Shown here: positions 40,990 through 50,417 of the stretch, in pieces
Layout of the letters: every line of letters starts with the position of its first letter
Numbering within the stretch: the first letter of the stretch is position 1
Source of the DNA: QHXQ01 sp036389395
GTDB taxonomy: Bacteria; Acidobacteriota; Blastocatellia; Pyrinomonadales; Pyrinomonadaceae
DNA: 64,000 nt
NCBI GenBank assembly: GCA_036389395.1
Contig: DASVPY010000052.1
Coordinates: forward strand, 62,001-126,000
Reading direction: 5' to 3'
The notes under the pieces: model-generated
Seen by the model: the letters and a program-made list of their open reading frames with translations, nothing else
Told to the model about the DNA's origin: nothing
The model's database searches: none
Program-made: the position numbers and the translations under genes

Positions 40990-43698
40990 TCAGACTTCCT
41001 CGCCGCGTTCCTGTTCTTCCCAGTGGGCGACCGTCTCGTGGGCGCGGCCGAGAATCTGGCGCGGGCGCGCGCCGTCGGCGGGGCCGATGAAGCCCTCGCG
41101 CTCCATGCCGTCGAGGATGGCGGCGGCGCGGCCGTAGCCGATGCGCAGGCGGCGTTGCAGGACGGAGGTCGAGGCGCGGCGCATCTCGACGCAGATGCGC
41201 AGGGCTTGCTCGAACAACTCGTCGCGCTCGCCGCCCGCCGCCGCGTCGTTCGTCGCCTCGTCTTCCGCCCGCGTGATCGACTCGTCGTAGACGGGCTGGC
41301 GCTGCTCCTTGATGTGTTTGACGACGCGCCCGATCTCGGCCTCGTCCACGTAAGCGCCGTGGACGCGCACGAGGCGCGACGTGCCGGGCGGCAAGAACAG
41401 CATGTCGCCGCGGCCCAACAACTGCTCCGCGCCGTTGGCGTCTATGATCGTGCGCGAGTCCACCTTCGACGAGACGCGGAAGGCGATGCGCGAGGGGAAG
41501 TTCGCCTTGATGAGACCTGTGATCACGTCCACGCTCGGGCGCTGCGTGGCGAGGACGAGGTGTATGCCGACGGCGCGGGCCATCTGCGCGAGGCGCGTGA
41601 TGGACTCTTCGGCCTCGTGCCCGGAGACCATCATCAAGTCGGCCAGCTCGTCAATGATGATGATGAGGTAGGGGCGCGGCTCCCACTCCTGCCCCTGCTC
41701 GTCGTAGTCTTCGATCTTGTTGCGCCGCGCGACCTCGGCGTTGTAGCCGTCTATGTTGCGCACGCCCAGCTTGGCGAACTGCTTGTAGCGGTTCTCCATC
41801 TCGCGCACGCACCACTTCAGGGCGTTGGCCGCCTGCTTCGGCTCGGTGATGATCGGGTGCGCGAGGTGCGGGATGTCTGCGTAGAGACCCAGCTCCAGGC
41901 GCTTCGGATCGATCATGATGAACTTCACTTCGTCGGGCCGCGCCTTGTAGAGAATCGAGACGACGAGCGAGTTCAGACAGACTGACTTGCCCGTCCCCGT
42001 CGCGCCCGCGATCAAGAGGTGCGGCATACGCGCGAGGTCGGCGACGTAGTTCAGCCCGTCAATCGTCTTCCCCAACGCGAGCGTGAGGCGCGAGGGCGAC
42101 TCCTGGAAGTGGCGCGACTCGATGACCTCGCGCAGCATGATGTTGTCGCGCTGCACGTTCGGCACTTCGATGCCGACGTGCGCCTTGCCGGGCACGCGGT
42201 CAATGCGGATCGACTCGGCCTTCAGAGCCAGGCAGAGATCGTCCACGAGGCCCGTGACGCGCGAATACTTGACGCCGGGGTCGGGCTTGAACTCGTAGGT
42301 CGTGACGACGGGGCCGGGGCAGATGTACTCGATGCGCCCCGTGACGTTGAACTCCTTGCACTTCTCGGCGACGCGCGTGGCGAGACCGCGCAACTCCTCG
42401 TCGGCCTGTTCGTGGCGCGGCGGCGCGGCGTTGAGAAACTCGACGGGCGGCATACGATAGTCATGCACGACCGCGGTGCGCTGTTCGGCGCGGGCCGCGC
42501 GCCGCGCCGCCCGGTCGGTCTCGGCCGCGTGCGCGTTCTCGTCCACCAACTCCGTGCGGACGACCGACGCGCCGGCCACCATCTGCTCGATCTCCTCGGC
42601 CGGCTCCTCCCGCTCGGCGGCCGGCACTGCGCCCGCGCGCTGCTGTGCGCGCGGCGCGGCGGCCCACGCCGCTTCGTCAGCCGCGCCTTCGTCCTCGTTG
42701 CCCGGCGCGTCGTCGGCCGCTTGCGCCGCGCGCCGCGTCGCCGCGCCGTTGGCGGCCGCCGCGCGGGTCGCGCCGTTCGCCGGTCGAGGTTCGGCGTTCG
42801 CGGGTAGGATTGCGGCCGCGCCGTCTTCGTCGTCGGCCGCCAAAGGCGCGCGGCGTGCGGGGCGGGGCGCGGCCTCTTCGGGGGCGACCCCGGCGGCGCG
42901 GCGGATGGCGGAGGCGGCGAGCGCGTCCGGCTCGGGCGCGGTGTCGCGCATGAACTCTTCGACGCGTGCGGCGGCGCTCTTGTTGCGCTCGGCGTCGAGC
43001 GCGGCGCGGCCTGCGGCGCGCTCGGCGCGGGCGGCGCGGCGCTGCTCGGCGCGCGCCTCGGCCTGCGCGCGGCGTCGGGCCTGCCACGCACTGAAGCGCG
43101 CGCGCAACTCTGCGAGCGGGTGCGCGCGGCCGGCGAACATGGCGGCGAGGCGGTCGAAGGCGTTGGCGAACGAGAAGTTGGTGGCGAGCAGCACGCCGAC
43201 CGCGGCGAGCGCGCCGAGCAGTATGCCTGCGCCGACCGTGTTGAGCGCGCCCGCGAGCGTATCGGCGATGAGCGTGCCGACGAGACCGCCCGCGCGCACG
43301 CGCCCGTCGAACAGCAGCGGCAGACGGAAGAGCGCGAGCAGAGACGACGCGGCGAGCAGCACCGTGACGAGACCGGCGACGCGCAGCAGCGGCGCGTGCA
43401 AGCGGCGCGTGCGGAAGCGCCGCCACGCGACGGCGAAGAGCAGCAGCGGCAAGAGGTACGCGGCCAGCCCGAAGGTCTGCAAGAGCGCGTCGGAGACGTA
43501 AGCGCCCACGGGCCCGACGAGGTTGCGGGTCGTGGGTGCGCCCGTCGAGTTCAGCGAGTTGTCGTTCGGGTTGAAGAAGACGAGGCACAGCAACAGGAGC
43601 GCGCCGAGCGCGAAGAGCGCGATGGCGACGATCTCGTTGAGCCGCGTGTTGCGCGGCGCGACCGCGCGCGCCCTCGTGTCCGACTGCGTTGTGGCCAT
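40990..43698 (-). CDS. ftsK: DNA translocase FtsK/SpoIIIE
   Basis: A 902-residue septal DNA pump that moves and resolves chromosomes at division. Order: N-terminal membrane helices (VAIALFALGALLLLCLVFF and about three more to residue 180), a long charged Ala/Arg/Glu linker (about 190-420), the alpha/beta translocase motor with Walker A LLIAGATGTGKSVCLNSLV and Walker B YLIIIIDELADLMM, and the C-terminal gamma domain (LFEQALRICVEMRRASTSVL, RLRIGYGRAAAILDGMEREG). The motor and gamma parts are complete. The prfB gene lies upstream on the same strand with a word hairpin between. Confidence 0.95.
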   Translation of the reverse strand: MATTQSDTRARAVAPRNTRLNEIVAIALFALGALLLLCLVFFNPNDNSLNSTGAPTTRNLVGPVGAYVSDALLQTFGLAAYLLPLLLFAVAWRRFRTRRLHAPLLRVAGLVTVLLAASSLLALFRLPLLFDGRVRAGGLVGTLIADTLAGALNTVGAGILLGALAAVGVLLATNFSFANAFDRLAAMFAGRAHPLAELRARFSAWQARRRAQAEARAEQRRAARAERAAGRAALDAERNKSAAARVEEFMRDTAPEPDALAASAIRRAAGVAPEEAAPRPARRAPLAADDEDGAAAILPANAEPRPANGATRAAAANGAATRRAAQAADDAPGNEDEGAADEAAWAAAPRAQQRAGAVPAAEREEPAEEIEQMVAGASVVRTELVDENAHAAETDRAARRAARAEQRTAVVHDYRMPPVEFLNAAPPRHEQADEELRGLATRVAEKCKEFNVTGRIEYICPGPVVTTYEFKPDPGVKYSRVTGLVDDLCLALKAESIRIDRVPGKAHVGIEVPNVQRDNIMLREVIESRHFQESPSRLTLALGKTIDGLNYVADLARMPHLLIAGATGTGKSVCLNSLVVSILYKARPDEVKFIMIDPKRLELGLYADIPHLAHPIITEPKQAANALKWCVREMENRYKQFAKLGVRNIDGYNAEVARRNKIEDYDEQGQEWEPRPYLIIIIDELADLMMVSGHEAEESITRLAQMARAVGIHLVLATQRPSVDVITGLIKANFPSRIAFRVSSKVDSRTIIDANGAEQLLGRGDMLFLPPGTSRLVRVHGAYVDEAEIGRVVKHIKEQRQPVYDESITRAEDEATNDAAAGGERDELFEQALRICVEMRRASTSVLQRRLRIGYGRAAAILDGMEREGFIGPADGARPRQILGRAHETVAHWEEQERGEEV

Positions 43699-43724
43699 AA
43701 AGCTTTCGTCCGTCGTTCGCTGTT

Positions 43725-43820
43725 CTTGGTTCTCGGTTAGTTGTGCTTGTTCCTTCTCAAGTTCGGCCGCGGCCGCTCACCCGGCAGTCAGGCACAAATA
43801 ACAACTAACCATTAACGACT
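43725..43820. repeat. Hairpin of GGTTAGTTGT-type words
   Basis: GGTTAGTTGT (43735-43744) pairs with ACAACTAACC (43801-43810), with weaker flanking words such as GTTCTTGG and AATAACAACT. The same vocabulary makes the large repeat at 63471-63592. It lies between prfB and ftsK, both on the minus strand. Confidence 0.7.
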
Positions 43821-43829
43821 GACAGTCTT

Positions 43830-44943
43830 TCAGACTTCGTGCTGCTTGCGCGCGAGCAGGTACGCCTTGATGAAGTCGTCTATGTCGCCGGCGAGCACGG
43901 CGTCCACGTCGCCGCGCTCAAGCTTGGTGCGCGCGTCCTTCACCAGCCGGTAGGGCGCGAGCACGTAGTTCCTGATCTGCGAGCCGAACGAGATGTCGGC
44001 CTTGTTGGCTTCCAAGGCGCTCGTCTCGGCGCGGCGCTTCTCCAACTCCAACTCGTAGAGGCGCGAGCGCAGGATTTGCATGGCGACCGCGCGGTTCTGG
44101 TGCTGCGAGCGTTGGTTCTGGCAGGTGACGACGATGTTGGTCGGCAGGTGCGTGATGCGCACCGCCGAGTCGGTCGTGTTGATGTGTTGGCCGCCCGCGC
44201 CGGTCGAGCGGAACGTGTCCACGCGCAAGTCCTTGTCGTTGATCTCGACCTCAATGTCTTCGTCAATTTCGGGGTAGACGAAGAGCGAGGCGAAGGACGT
44301 TTCGCGCGTGCCCGTGCCGAAGGGCGAGATGCGCACCAGGCGGTGGACGCCCGCCTCGGCCGAGAGCAGCCCGTAGGCGTACTCGCCCTCGACGCGGAAG
44401 GTGGCGTTCTTGATGCCGGCCTCTTGGCCCGGTTGGTAGTCGAGCAACTCGTGTTTGAAGCCGCGCCGCTCGGCCCACTTGAGGTACATGCGCAGGAGCA
44501 TCTCGGCCCAGTCCTGCGCGTCCGTGCCGCCCGCGCCGGCCTGGATCGAGCAGATGGCGTTGCGCGCGTCGTTCTCGCCCGCCAAGAGCATCTCGGTCTC
44601 GGCCGCGCCCGTCTCGGCTTCGAGCCGTTCGAGCAGCGGGCGCAACTCGGCGAGACTCGCCTCGTCCTCTTCGGCGAACTCGAAGAGCACGGCGGCGTCG
44701 GCGATCTCGGACTCGAACCGGCGCTGCCGCTCGATGACGCGCTCCAAGCGACTGCGCTGCTGCAAGAGCTTCTGCGCCGCCGCCTGATCCGACCAGAAGT
44801 CGGGCGCGCTCGCGCGCTCCTCGATGCGCGCTAGCTCGGCCTGTTTCGCCGCGACATCAAAGAAACCTCCCGAGCTGTTCGACCCGCGTGCGCAGGTCGT
44901 CGTAAGTGCCGCGTAAATCTTGAATGGATAAAGTCTCGATCAT
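43830..44943 (-). CDS. prfB: Peptide chain release factor 2 with programmed +1 frameshift
   Basis: RF2 recognises UGA and UAA stop codons and releases the peptide. The reading starts at ATG 44943 (MIETLSIQDLRGTYDDLRTR) and meets an in-frame TGA at codon 29. A +1 shift continues as DVAAKQAELARIEERASAPD, giving about 370 residues in all. GGGAGG lies three bases before the CTTTGA slip site, as in other prfB genes. Further motifs: SPF in RISPFGTGT, which reads the stop codon, and GAGGQHIN, which triggers hydrolysis. The regulation is autogenous: scarce RF2 lets the ribosome pause at UGA and shift. A simple frame search finds only the downstream 311 codons. Confidence 0.95.
44857..44871 (-). promoter_or_regulatory. 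prfB: prfB programmed frameshift site
   Basis: On the minus strand: GGGAGG (44871-44866), TTT, CTT, then TGA (44859-44857). Slippage of CTT to TTT moves the reading one base so that GAT is read next. Confidence 0.95.
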
Positions 44944-44952
44944 GCTCCCCTC

Positions 44953-45246
44953 TCAAATCTGCCTGACGTGCCCCGGCGTCGAGTTGCCGCCGCGGGGCGC
45001 ACGCGCCCGGCGCGGCAGTAGCAAGCCCGCCAGCGCGAGCGCGTCTAACGCAAAAAGATCGTAAGGCCGGTGGCCCGCCAGCGCCTCGTTGCAACGGAGC
45101 ACGCCGTAGAGCACTACGACGAAGCCGAGCAGGCCGGCGACGAGCAAGCCGGCGGCGAGCGCGGTCACAAACAGGCCCATGGTCAGCGCGGTAATGAGCT
45201 TACCGATTACGTCGCCGATAGCGTTGGTGAGCCGGCTCGCGTTCAT
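44953..45246 (-). CDS. Small membrane protein of unknown function between lnt and prfB
   Basis: A 97-residue protein with one long or two short hydrophobic segments (LITALTMGLFVTALAAGLLV, LGFVVVLYGVL) and a second one (LFALDALALAGLLL). Its ATG overlaps the lnt stop (TGATG), indicating an operon with coupled translation, and it ends 9 bases before the prfB start. No family recognised. Confidence 0.65.
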   Translation of the reverse strand: MNASRLTNAIGDVIGKLITALTMGLFVTALAAGLLVAGLLGFVVVLYGVLRCNEALAGHRPYDLFALDALALAGLLLPRRARAPRGGNSTPGHVRQI

Positions 45247-46922
45247 CACGTCGTCGCACTGCGCCTGACCGACAGCAGCAGCAATAACAAGCTAATCAAG
45301 GTCGCCGCGGCGGCGAACAGATCGCCGCGGCGCGTGTAAAAAGTCTGCCCCGGCGGCGCGGCCGCGACCGCCCACGTGCGCACGGCCGGCACGAAACTGT
45401 CCGTGGCCTCAAAGACCTCGCCGTCCGGCCCGATGGCGGCGGTGATGCCCGTGTTCGTCACGCGCAGCACGGGGCGCTCGTTCTCGACGGCGCGGAAGAT
45501 GGCGTTCGCCAAGTGCTGCCGCAGGACGGGCGTGCGCCCAAGGTAGCCGTCGTTCGAGATGTTGATGAGCACGTCCGCGCCGTCGCGCGCGAACGTGCGC
45601 GCGATGCCGGGGAAGGCCGACTCGAAACATATAAAGACGCCGCCGCGTACGCCGCCCAGCGGCAGCAGCGGGTACTTCGTGCCCGGCGTGAACTCGCCGA
45701 CCAGTCCGCTCAACAACCACGCGCCGGGCAGCCAGCGCGGCAGCGGCACGTATTCGCCGAACGGCAGCAGGCGAATCTTATCATACTGCGCCACGCGCCG
45801 GCCCTCGCTGTCTATGAGAACCGCCGAGTTGTACGCGCCGCCCGCGGGCGCAGGCTCCTGCGAGTTGAGCAGGACGGCCGTCCGGTTCGCCCGCGCGAAC
45901 TCGCCGACCAGCTCGCGGAACTCGGCATCATTCGTGTAAGTGAAGTTCATCGGCGACTCGGGCCAGACCACCAGGCGCGGCAGGGTGGCGTAGCGCTGCC
46001 GGGAGAACACGTCGGAGCCGGCCGCGATGGCTTCGCTCAGGTCAGCGACGACAAGCGCGTCGCGTGCGGCGAGCGCGTCGGCGCTCAAGGTCAGATGGCG
46101 CACAATAAGTTCGGCCGTCTCTTCGGGCGCGCGGTCGAAACTAACCGGCACGTTCGGCTGCACGGCCACGACGAACACGCGAGCCTCGCCCCAAGGCTCG
46201 TCCCACCGCCAGTGCGTGCCCGGCCAAAACGGCAGCGCGACGCCGAGCGCGACCGCGGCGCAGACCGCGGCCGCCAGCAGCGCGCCCCGCGCGGTGCGTC
46301 TGAGCAGCAGGTAGGCGAGCGCGGCGTTCGTCGCGACGAGCAGGAAGCTGACGGCGTAGACGCCGCCCCAGCGCGCGGTCTGGATGAGCGCCGGGTGGTA
46401 GGCCTGCGAGTAGCCGAGCGCGTTCCAGAGTTGGCCGGTCACGCCGAGCCGCGCCCATTCGAGCGCGACCCAGAGGGGCGGCGCGGCGAACAGCGCGCGC
46501 GCGCCGTAGCGCGCCGCCAGCCGCGCGACGACGAAGCAGCAGAGGGCGGGGAAGAGACCGAGGACGAGCGCGCCGGGCACGAGCAGCGGGAAGGCGACGA
46601 ACGCGGGGATGCCGCCGTAATTGATCAGCGAGTGCGTCAGCCACCAGCACGAGCCGTAGAAGAAAAGCGCGCCCGTCGTCCAGCCGAGCACAAACGCCTG
46701 CGCCGCGCGCGGCCGGCGCACGACCGCGAGGAGCAGCGGCACGAGGCCGACCCACGCGAGCGGCCACAGGTCGAAGTCGGGGAACGCGCAGACGAGCAGG
46801 AGGGCCGAACAGACGGCCGCGCCCAACTCCGCGCGCGGCGGCGCGGCGGCGCGCAAGGCCGCGCGCAAGGCTGCGCGCTTAACAGTTCGGGCCGGCGCGT
46901 CGAGTGGCACAGCGTCCTGCAC
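45246..46922 (-). CDS. lnt: Apolipoprotein N-acyltransferase
   Basis: An inner-membrane enzyme that adds the third acyl chain to lipoproteins. The N-terminal half has about six membrane helices (FDLWPLAWVGLVPLLLAVVR onward). The C-terminal nitrilase-like domain has the triad: Glu in VVWPESPMNF, Lys in QYDKIRLLPFGEYVPLP, Cys in GVFICFESAFPGIAR. The start is uncertain: the open frame extends to a TTG at 47048 through a weakly coding stretch, and GTG codons at 46922 and 46910 fit the family better. The lipoproteins in this window are potential substrates. Confidence 0.9.
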   Translation of the reverse strand: MQDAVPLDAPARTVKRAALRAALRAAAPPRAELGAAVCSALLLVCAFPDFDLWPLAWVGLVPLLLAVVRRPRAAQAFVLGWTTGALFFYGSCWWLTHSLINYGGIPAFVAFPLLVPGALVLGLFPALCCFVVARLAARYGARALFAAPPLWVALEWARLGVTGQLWNALGYSQAYHPALIQTARWGGVYAVSFLLVATNAALAYLLLRRTARGALLAAAVCAAVALGVALPFWPGTHWRWDEPWGEARVFVVAVQPNVPVSFDRAPEETAELIVRHLTLSADALAARDALVVADLSEAIAAGSDVFSRQRYATLPRLVVWPESPMNFTYTNDAEFRELVGEFARANRTAVLLNSQEPAPAGGAYNSAVLIDSEGRRVAQYDKIRLLPFGEYVPLPRWLPGAWLLSGLVGEFTPGTKYPLLPLGGVRGGVFICFESAFPGIARTFARDGADVLINISNDGYLGRTPVLRQHLANAIFRAVENERPVLRVTNTGITAAIGPDGEVFEATDSFVPAVRTWAVAAAPPGQTFYTRRGDLFAAAATLISLLLLLLSVRRSATT

Positions 46923-47424
46923 GGGCCGGAGTTTAACAGAAGAGCCGACGGGCGCGTCAGGGTGCTGCGGACAAACGCCACGGCTGCGGCTCTTTGCCGC
47001 AGAAAATTTTTTTCCGGGCGCGCTGACCGACTCGCCAAATTGCGACAACGGCTAAACGATTTCGGGCAAAATAACGGAAATTTGTCACCCGCGAAGCGAC
47101 AATATTTGTCACTCGGCGGGGCGCGGCCGTCTCCGCGTCAGGCGATAGAAGTGACTGGGCGTGCGTGCACGCGAGTGAGTCCGCGTGGCTCGGCGAGGTG
47201 TCGGTCGGAAAATTTGCCCTAAAAAGCGGGAGAACCCGGTAGGTCACCGGGTTCCTGAAGAAGTGATTTTAGATAGGGTCGCTCGGCGGGCGGCTGGCGT
47301 AGCGGCAGGCTACAACCAGAGAAGTGATGGCGGCGGGGTCACGGGTCAACTTCTTCCGTGCTTGCCGCCGATGCCTAGAGCACCCCGCGTGCCACGCGAA
47401 ATCTTTTCCTGAAGCCGGGCCGGA
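46923..47424. other. Intergenic region, 502 bases
   Basis: Lower in GC, with the likely lnt promoter and leader. Two direct repeats, ATTTGTCACCCG (47080-47091) and ATTTGTCACTCG (47104-47115), lie upstream of lnt, with GACAATATTTGTC as a short palindrome over the second. A terminator-like hairpin (listed) ends the upstream gene. No gene seen. Confidence 0.55.
47223..47254 (-). terminator. Rho-independent-type terminator of the 47.4-kb gene
   Basis: GAACCCGGT (47232-47240) pairs with ACCGGGTTC (47246-47254). On the minus strand the stem is followed, a few bases on, by TTTTT. It lies 170 bases after the stop at 47425. Confidence 0.6.
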
Positions 47425-47652
47425 TCAGTTGGCGGGCGAGGAGGCGGCGACCGGCTGCGCAGGCGGGTTGACCGCGCGGCGTCCAGCGTCGGTCGCCGTC
47501 CAGCGTCCGACCAGGATGCCGAGCGCGAAGAAGGCGGCGGCGACCAGCAGCACCGCCAGCAACAGCACCGCCGGGCGGCGCTCGTCGCGCCGGAACTCTT
47601 CCAGCGCCGAATGGCGCGGCCCCGCCGGCCCGTTCTGATAGTCGTCGGACAT
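47425..47652 (-). CDS. Small single-pass membrane protein
   Basis: A 75-residue protein: a hydrophilic N terminus (MSDDYQNGPAGPRHSALEEF), one membrane helix (VLLLAVLLVAAAFFALGILV) and a short Pro/Ala tail. The helix with GILVGRW recalls the anchor of SPOR-domain proteins, but the SPOR domain itself is missing. The start at 47652 is preferred over upstream codons. Function unknown. Confidence 0.6.
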   Translation of the reverse strand: MSDDYQNGPAGPRHSALEEFRRDERRPAVLLLAVLLVAAAFFALGILVGRWTATDAGRRAVNPPAQPVAASSPAN

Positions 47653-47781
47653 GAAAGCGGCGGCCGAACGTCTGCGGTCGGCGTTCACGCGCACGACTTC
47701 GGTCGGAGTTTGTGCGCGCGAGCGTCTCCGTTCAAAGTTCGCTGCTCAATGTCATGACGGCTGTCGGGCGTCACGCGCGGC

Positions 47782-48069
47782 TCAAGGCTCGGCTTCGACT
47801 TCGAGGTAGACGCCGCGCGCGCCGACGACGCGCACGCGCCCGCGCTCGACCGTGCCGCCCGCGCGCAGACGCGCGCGCCACAACTCGCCGCCGACCAGCA
47901 CCGCGCCCTCCGGGCGCAGCGCCTCGACGACCGAGCCGACGCGGCCCGTCAGCACAAGCTCGCGCGCCGCGCCCTTCTTATGCCGCGCGAGCGCCGCGAC
48001 CAGCACGAGCGCGCCCGCGAGCACGCCGCCCGTCAGCACGAGCCAAAAGATCAACGCGGGCGTAAGCAT
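47782..48069 (-). CDS. NfeD-like membrane protein (C-terminal OB-fold form)
   Basis: A 95-residue protein with one membrane helix (LIFWLVLTGGVLAGALVLVA) followed by an NfeD C-terminal-type OB fold (LTGRVGSVVEALRPEGAVLV, GELWRARLRAGGTV, VVGARGVYLEVE). NfeD proteins usually partner with stomatin/SPFH proteins, and none is next to it. It starts 3 bases after the TPR gene stop, implying one transcript. Confidence 0.8.
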   Translation of the reverse strand: MLTPALIFWLVLTGGVLAGALVLVAALARHKKGAARELVLTGRVGSVVEALRPEGAVLVGGELWRARLRAGGTVERGRVRVVGARGVYLEVEAEP

Positions 48070-48072
48070 CGC

Positions 48073-49827
48073 TCACTTCCCGCCCAGTTCGACCTGGCGT
48101 TGGAGGGCGATGGCCTCCTGGTTGTTTGGGTCGAGCTGGATGGCGGCGCGTGCGTGCGTGAGGGCCTGTGCGCGGTCGCCGCGCTCAAGGAAGATACGAC
48201 CCAAGAGGACGTGCGCGTCCACGAGTTTCTGATCCCAGAAGAGGGCGGTCTTCAGGGAGCTGACGGCGCGTTGCAGCTCGCCGCGCCGCTGGTAGATGCG
48301 CCCGATGAGCAGGTGCGCCTCGGCGTTCATCGGCTCGACCATGAGGACACGGTTCAACTCCGGCAGCGCGTTATCGTCGTCGCCCGCCTGGTACAAGTCC
48401 TTCGCCTTGACGAGCAGGTCTTGCGCGGTCGTGTCCACCGGCTCGGTGGCGGCGGTCTGAATCTTCTCCGCCTCGATGTAGTCGGGCAGGTCGAACTTCT
48501 GGTTCAGGCGCAGCGGCACTTCGGCGACCGACTGCGACTTCTGCCACTCGGTCTGCGCCTTGGCGTAGGCGGCGAGGTAGCGGCGCGCCTCGTTGTCGGC
48601 GGCCGCGGCCTGCTCCGTCTGCCCGGCGCGCTCAAGCGCCTTGGCGTAGAGGAACAGCGCCTCGCCGTCACGCGGGCGCTGCGTGATGACGGCGCGGAAC
48701 TGCTCCGCGGCCTCGGCGTCCTTGCCGGCGAGGAAGAGCGTGTAGGCGTAGTTGTAGCGCACGGCCGGGTCGTCGGGCGCGGTGTCGCGGGCGCGCGCGA
48801 GGAGTTGCAGCGCCTCCTTCAACAGCCGCTCGCGTTCGGCGGGCGCGCGCTCGGCGCGGGCGGCCTGGGCGGAGAGCGCGCCGGCGTTGTTGAAGACGCC
48901 GGTGAGCGGCACGTCCTGCGTGATCTGCGAGAGCTGCGCGAGCGCGTTCGGCAGATCGTGCATGCGCCAGTAGGCGAGCGAGGCGTAGAAGCTGGCTTCG
49001 GTGAAGTGCGGGTCGCGGCGTTGCAGCTTGGTGTAATACTCGACCGCCTTCTTCCAGTCCTCGCGCTGGTAGTAGAGGTTGCCCAGCTCGAAGGCCGCCT
49101 GCGGGTAGACCGCGCCGGCGTTGACCTTCTCGTACTCCTTGAGCGCGTTCTGCAAGTAGTTCGACCGCTTCTCGCGGTCTTCGGTCATGATGCCCTTGGC
49201 GAAGCTCTCGATGGCGCGCGGCGGTATCTTGGTCGCCTGCTCCAGAATCTTGTTGAGCGAGAAGGGCAGCGCCTTGTCGCGCTGGTAGAGAATCTGGTAG
49301 GCGAGCGTGCCCTCCATGCGTTGCAGGTTGACGAGCGGGCCGCCGAAGTCGTAAGGCCGCCAGGCCCAGCGCCCGTCGGGCATCGTGTCGCCGGCGAGCC
49401 GGCCCTCGTTGACGCGGATGACGCGCGCCGTGCCGCGAATCTCCGGCAGCGACTTCTCGTCGGCGGCAGGGCTAACGCTGTAAATGCCGAGGACGACGAC
49501 GGAGGCGTGCGCCTCCTGCGCGATCTTGAGCGCGGTGGCGCGCGAGGGCGCGGCCGAGAGCGGCAGGCGCAGGCGTTGGTAAGTCAGCTCGCGCTCGTCG
49601 GTCGAGACGACGGCGAGGCCGGGCACGTTGAGCAACTCGGTCAGCGAGTCGGCGAAGCTCGCGCCGATCCAGTTGAACTCGGCCTTGTTCGACTGGTTCT
49701 CGAACGGGAGGACAATGACCAGGTCGTTGCCGCGCGGCGTCTGCGCGGCGGCGCGCGGCGGCGCGGCCGCACACGCCAGGACGAAGAGGACGGAGAAGAA
49801 CGAATTGAGCGCGCGTCTAAACATCAT
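48073..49827 (-). CDS. Secreted TPR protein with N-terminal FlgO/TolB-like domain
   Basis: A 584-residue protein with a signal peptide (FFSVLFVLACAAAPPRAAAQ). Residues about 28-190 resemble FlgO/CsgG-type or TolB-like domains (LVIVLPFENQSNKAEFNWIG, VVVLGIYSVSP). The rest is a series of TPR units (AAFELGNLYYQREDWKKAVE, PAVRYNYAYTLFLAGKDAEA, AEAHLLIGRIYQRRGELQRA, DAHVLLGRIFLERGDRAQAL). Such proteins act as periplasmic scaffolds. Two adjacent ATGs at 49827 and 49824 are possible starts. The gene leads a run that continues with the NfeD-like protein. Confidence 0.85.
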   Translation of the reverse strand: MMFRRALNSFFSVLFVLACAAAPPRAAAQTPRGNDLVIVLPFENQSNKAEFNWIGASFADSLTELLNVPGLAVVSTDERELTYQRLRLPLSAAPSRATALKIAQEAHASVVVLGIYSVSPAADEKSLPEIRGTARVIRVNEGRLAGDTMPDGRWAWRPYDFGGPLVNLQRMEGTLAYQILYQRDKALPFSLNKILEQATKIPPRAIESFAKGIMTEDREKRSNYLQNALKEYEKVNAGAVYPQAAFELGNLYYQREDWKKAVEYYTKLQRRDPHFTEASFYASLAYWRMHDLPNALAQLSQITQDVPLTGVFNNAGALSAQAARAERAPAERERLLKEALQLLARARDTAPDDPAVRYNYAYTLFLAGKDAEAAEQFRAVITQRPRDGEALFLYAKALERAGQTEQAAAADNEARRYLAAYAKAQTEWQKSQSVAEVPLRLNQKFDLPDYIEAEKIQTAATEPVDTTAQDLLVKAKDLYQAGDDDNALPELNRVLMVEPMNAEAHLLIGRIYQRRGELQRAVSSLKTALFWDQKLVDAHVLLGRIFLERGDRAQALTHARAAIQLDPNNQEAIALQRQVELGGK

Positions 49828-50127
49828 GCTAAACCTACCCGCCAAAAAAACTCCGAGGCCGGCGGCGCGACCGAACTGCACGCGCGCCGCCGGCCTCCCA
49901 AGCGAACCTTGAACCGGCGCGCGCCTTGAACAGTCGGCGTCCCCCACCCGAGAGCGCCCCGCGGCCGCGCCTTAAACTCCGTGCGGCGTCAATTGTACGG
50001 CTTCACCCCGCCCCGCACAAGCCCACATATCCTCTGCCCTCTCAAGCAGATAAACGATAGATGCCGGCGGCGTAGGTTTCGGATGCTTGATAGCGGTTTG
50101 CGCTTGCGTGCGGCAGCGGAAGGTGTG
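49828..50127. other. Intergenic region, 300 bases
   Basis: Lies between the tRNA-Glu and the TPR gene. Nothing beyond the upstream region of the TPR gene is seen. GC falls toward the tRNA end. Confidence 0.5.
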
Positions 50128-50203
<76 letters not shown>

Positions 50204-50222
50204 GTGCGAATAGCGTCCGTTT

Positions 50223-50252
50223 ACGTTACCGTAAGCCTTCCGCGGCTGTCAA
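50223..50252 (-). promoter_or_regulatory. Candidate promoter for tRNA-Glu
   Basis: On the minus strand, TTGACA (50252-50247), an 18-base spacer and TAACGT (50228-50223), about 20 bases before the tRNA. The -35 is perfect and the -10 weak. Confidence 0.45.
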
Positions 50253-50277
50253 ATAGGCGCGTCGGGCACGAGCCGGA

Positions 50278-50295
50278 GCGACATTATGATGTCGC
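50278..50295. other. Short perfect hairpin between tRNA-Glu and the methyltransferase
   Basis: GCGACAT-TATG-ATGTCGC. It lies downstream of the methyltransferase stop on the minus strand and could be its terminator, but no T-run follows. Confidence 0.35.
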
Positions 50296-50417
50296 CGTGG
50301 GCGGAAAGGGTACACGCGGCAGATTCGTAAATCCAGTGACCGGGGCTTACTAAGGTGATGACAAATTAGCTTTGCCGGGGGAGTTGCCGCCCTTTGCTAA
50401 GCATAAAAGCCTCAAGG

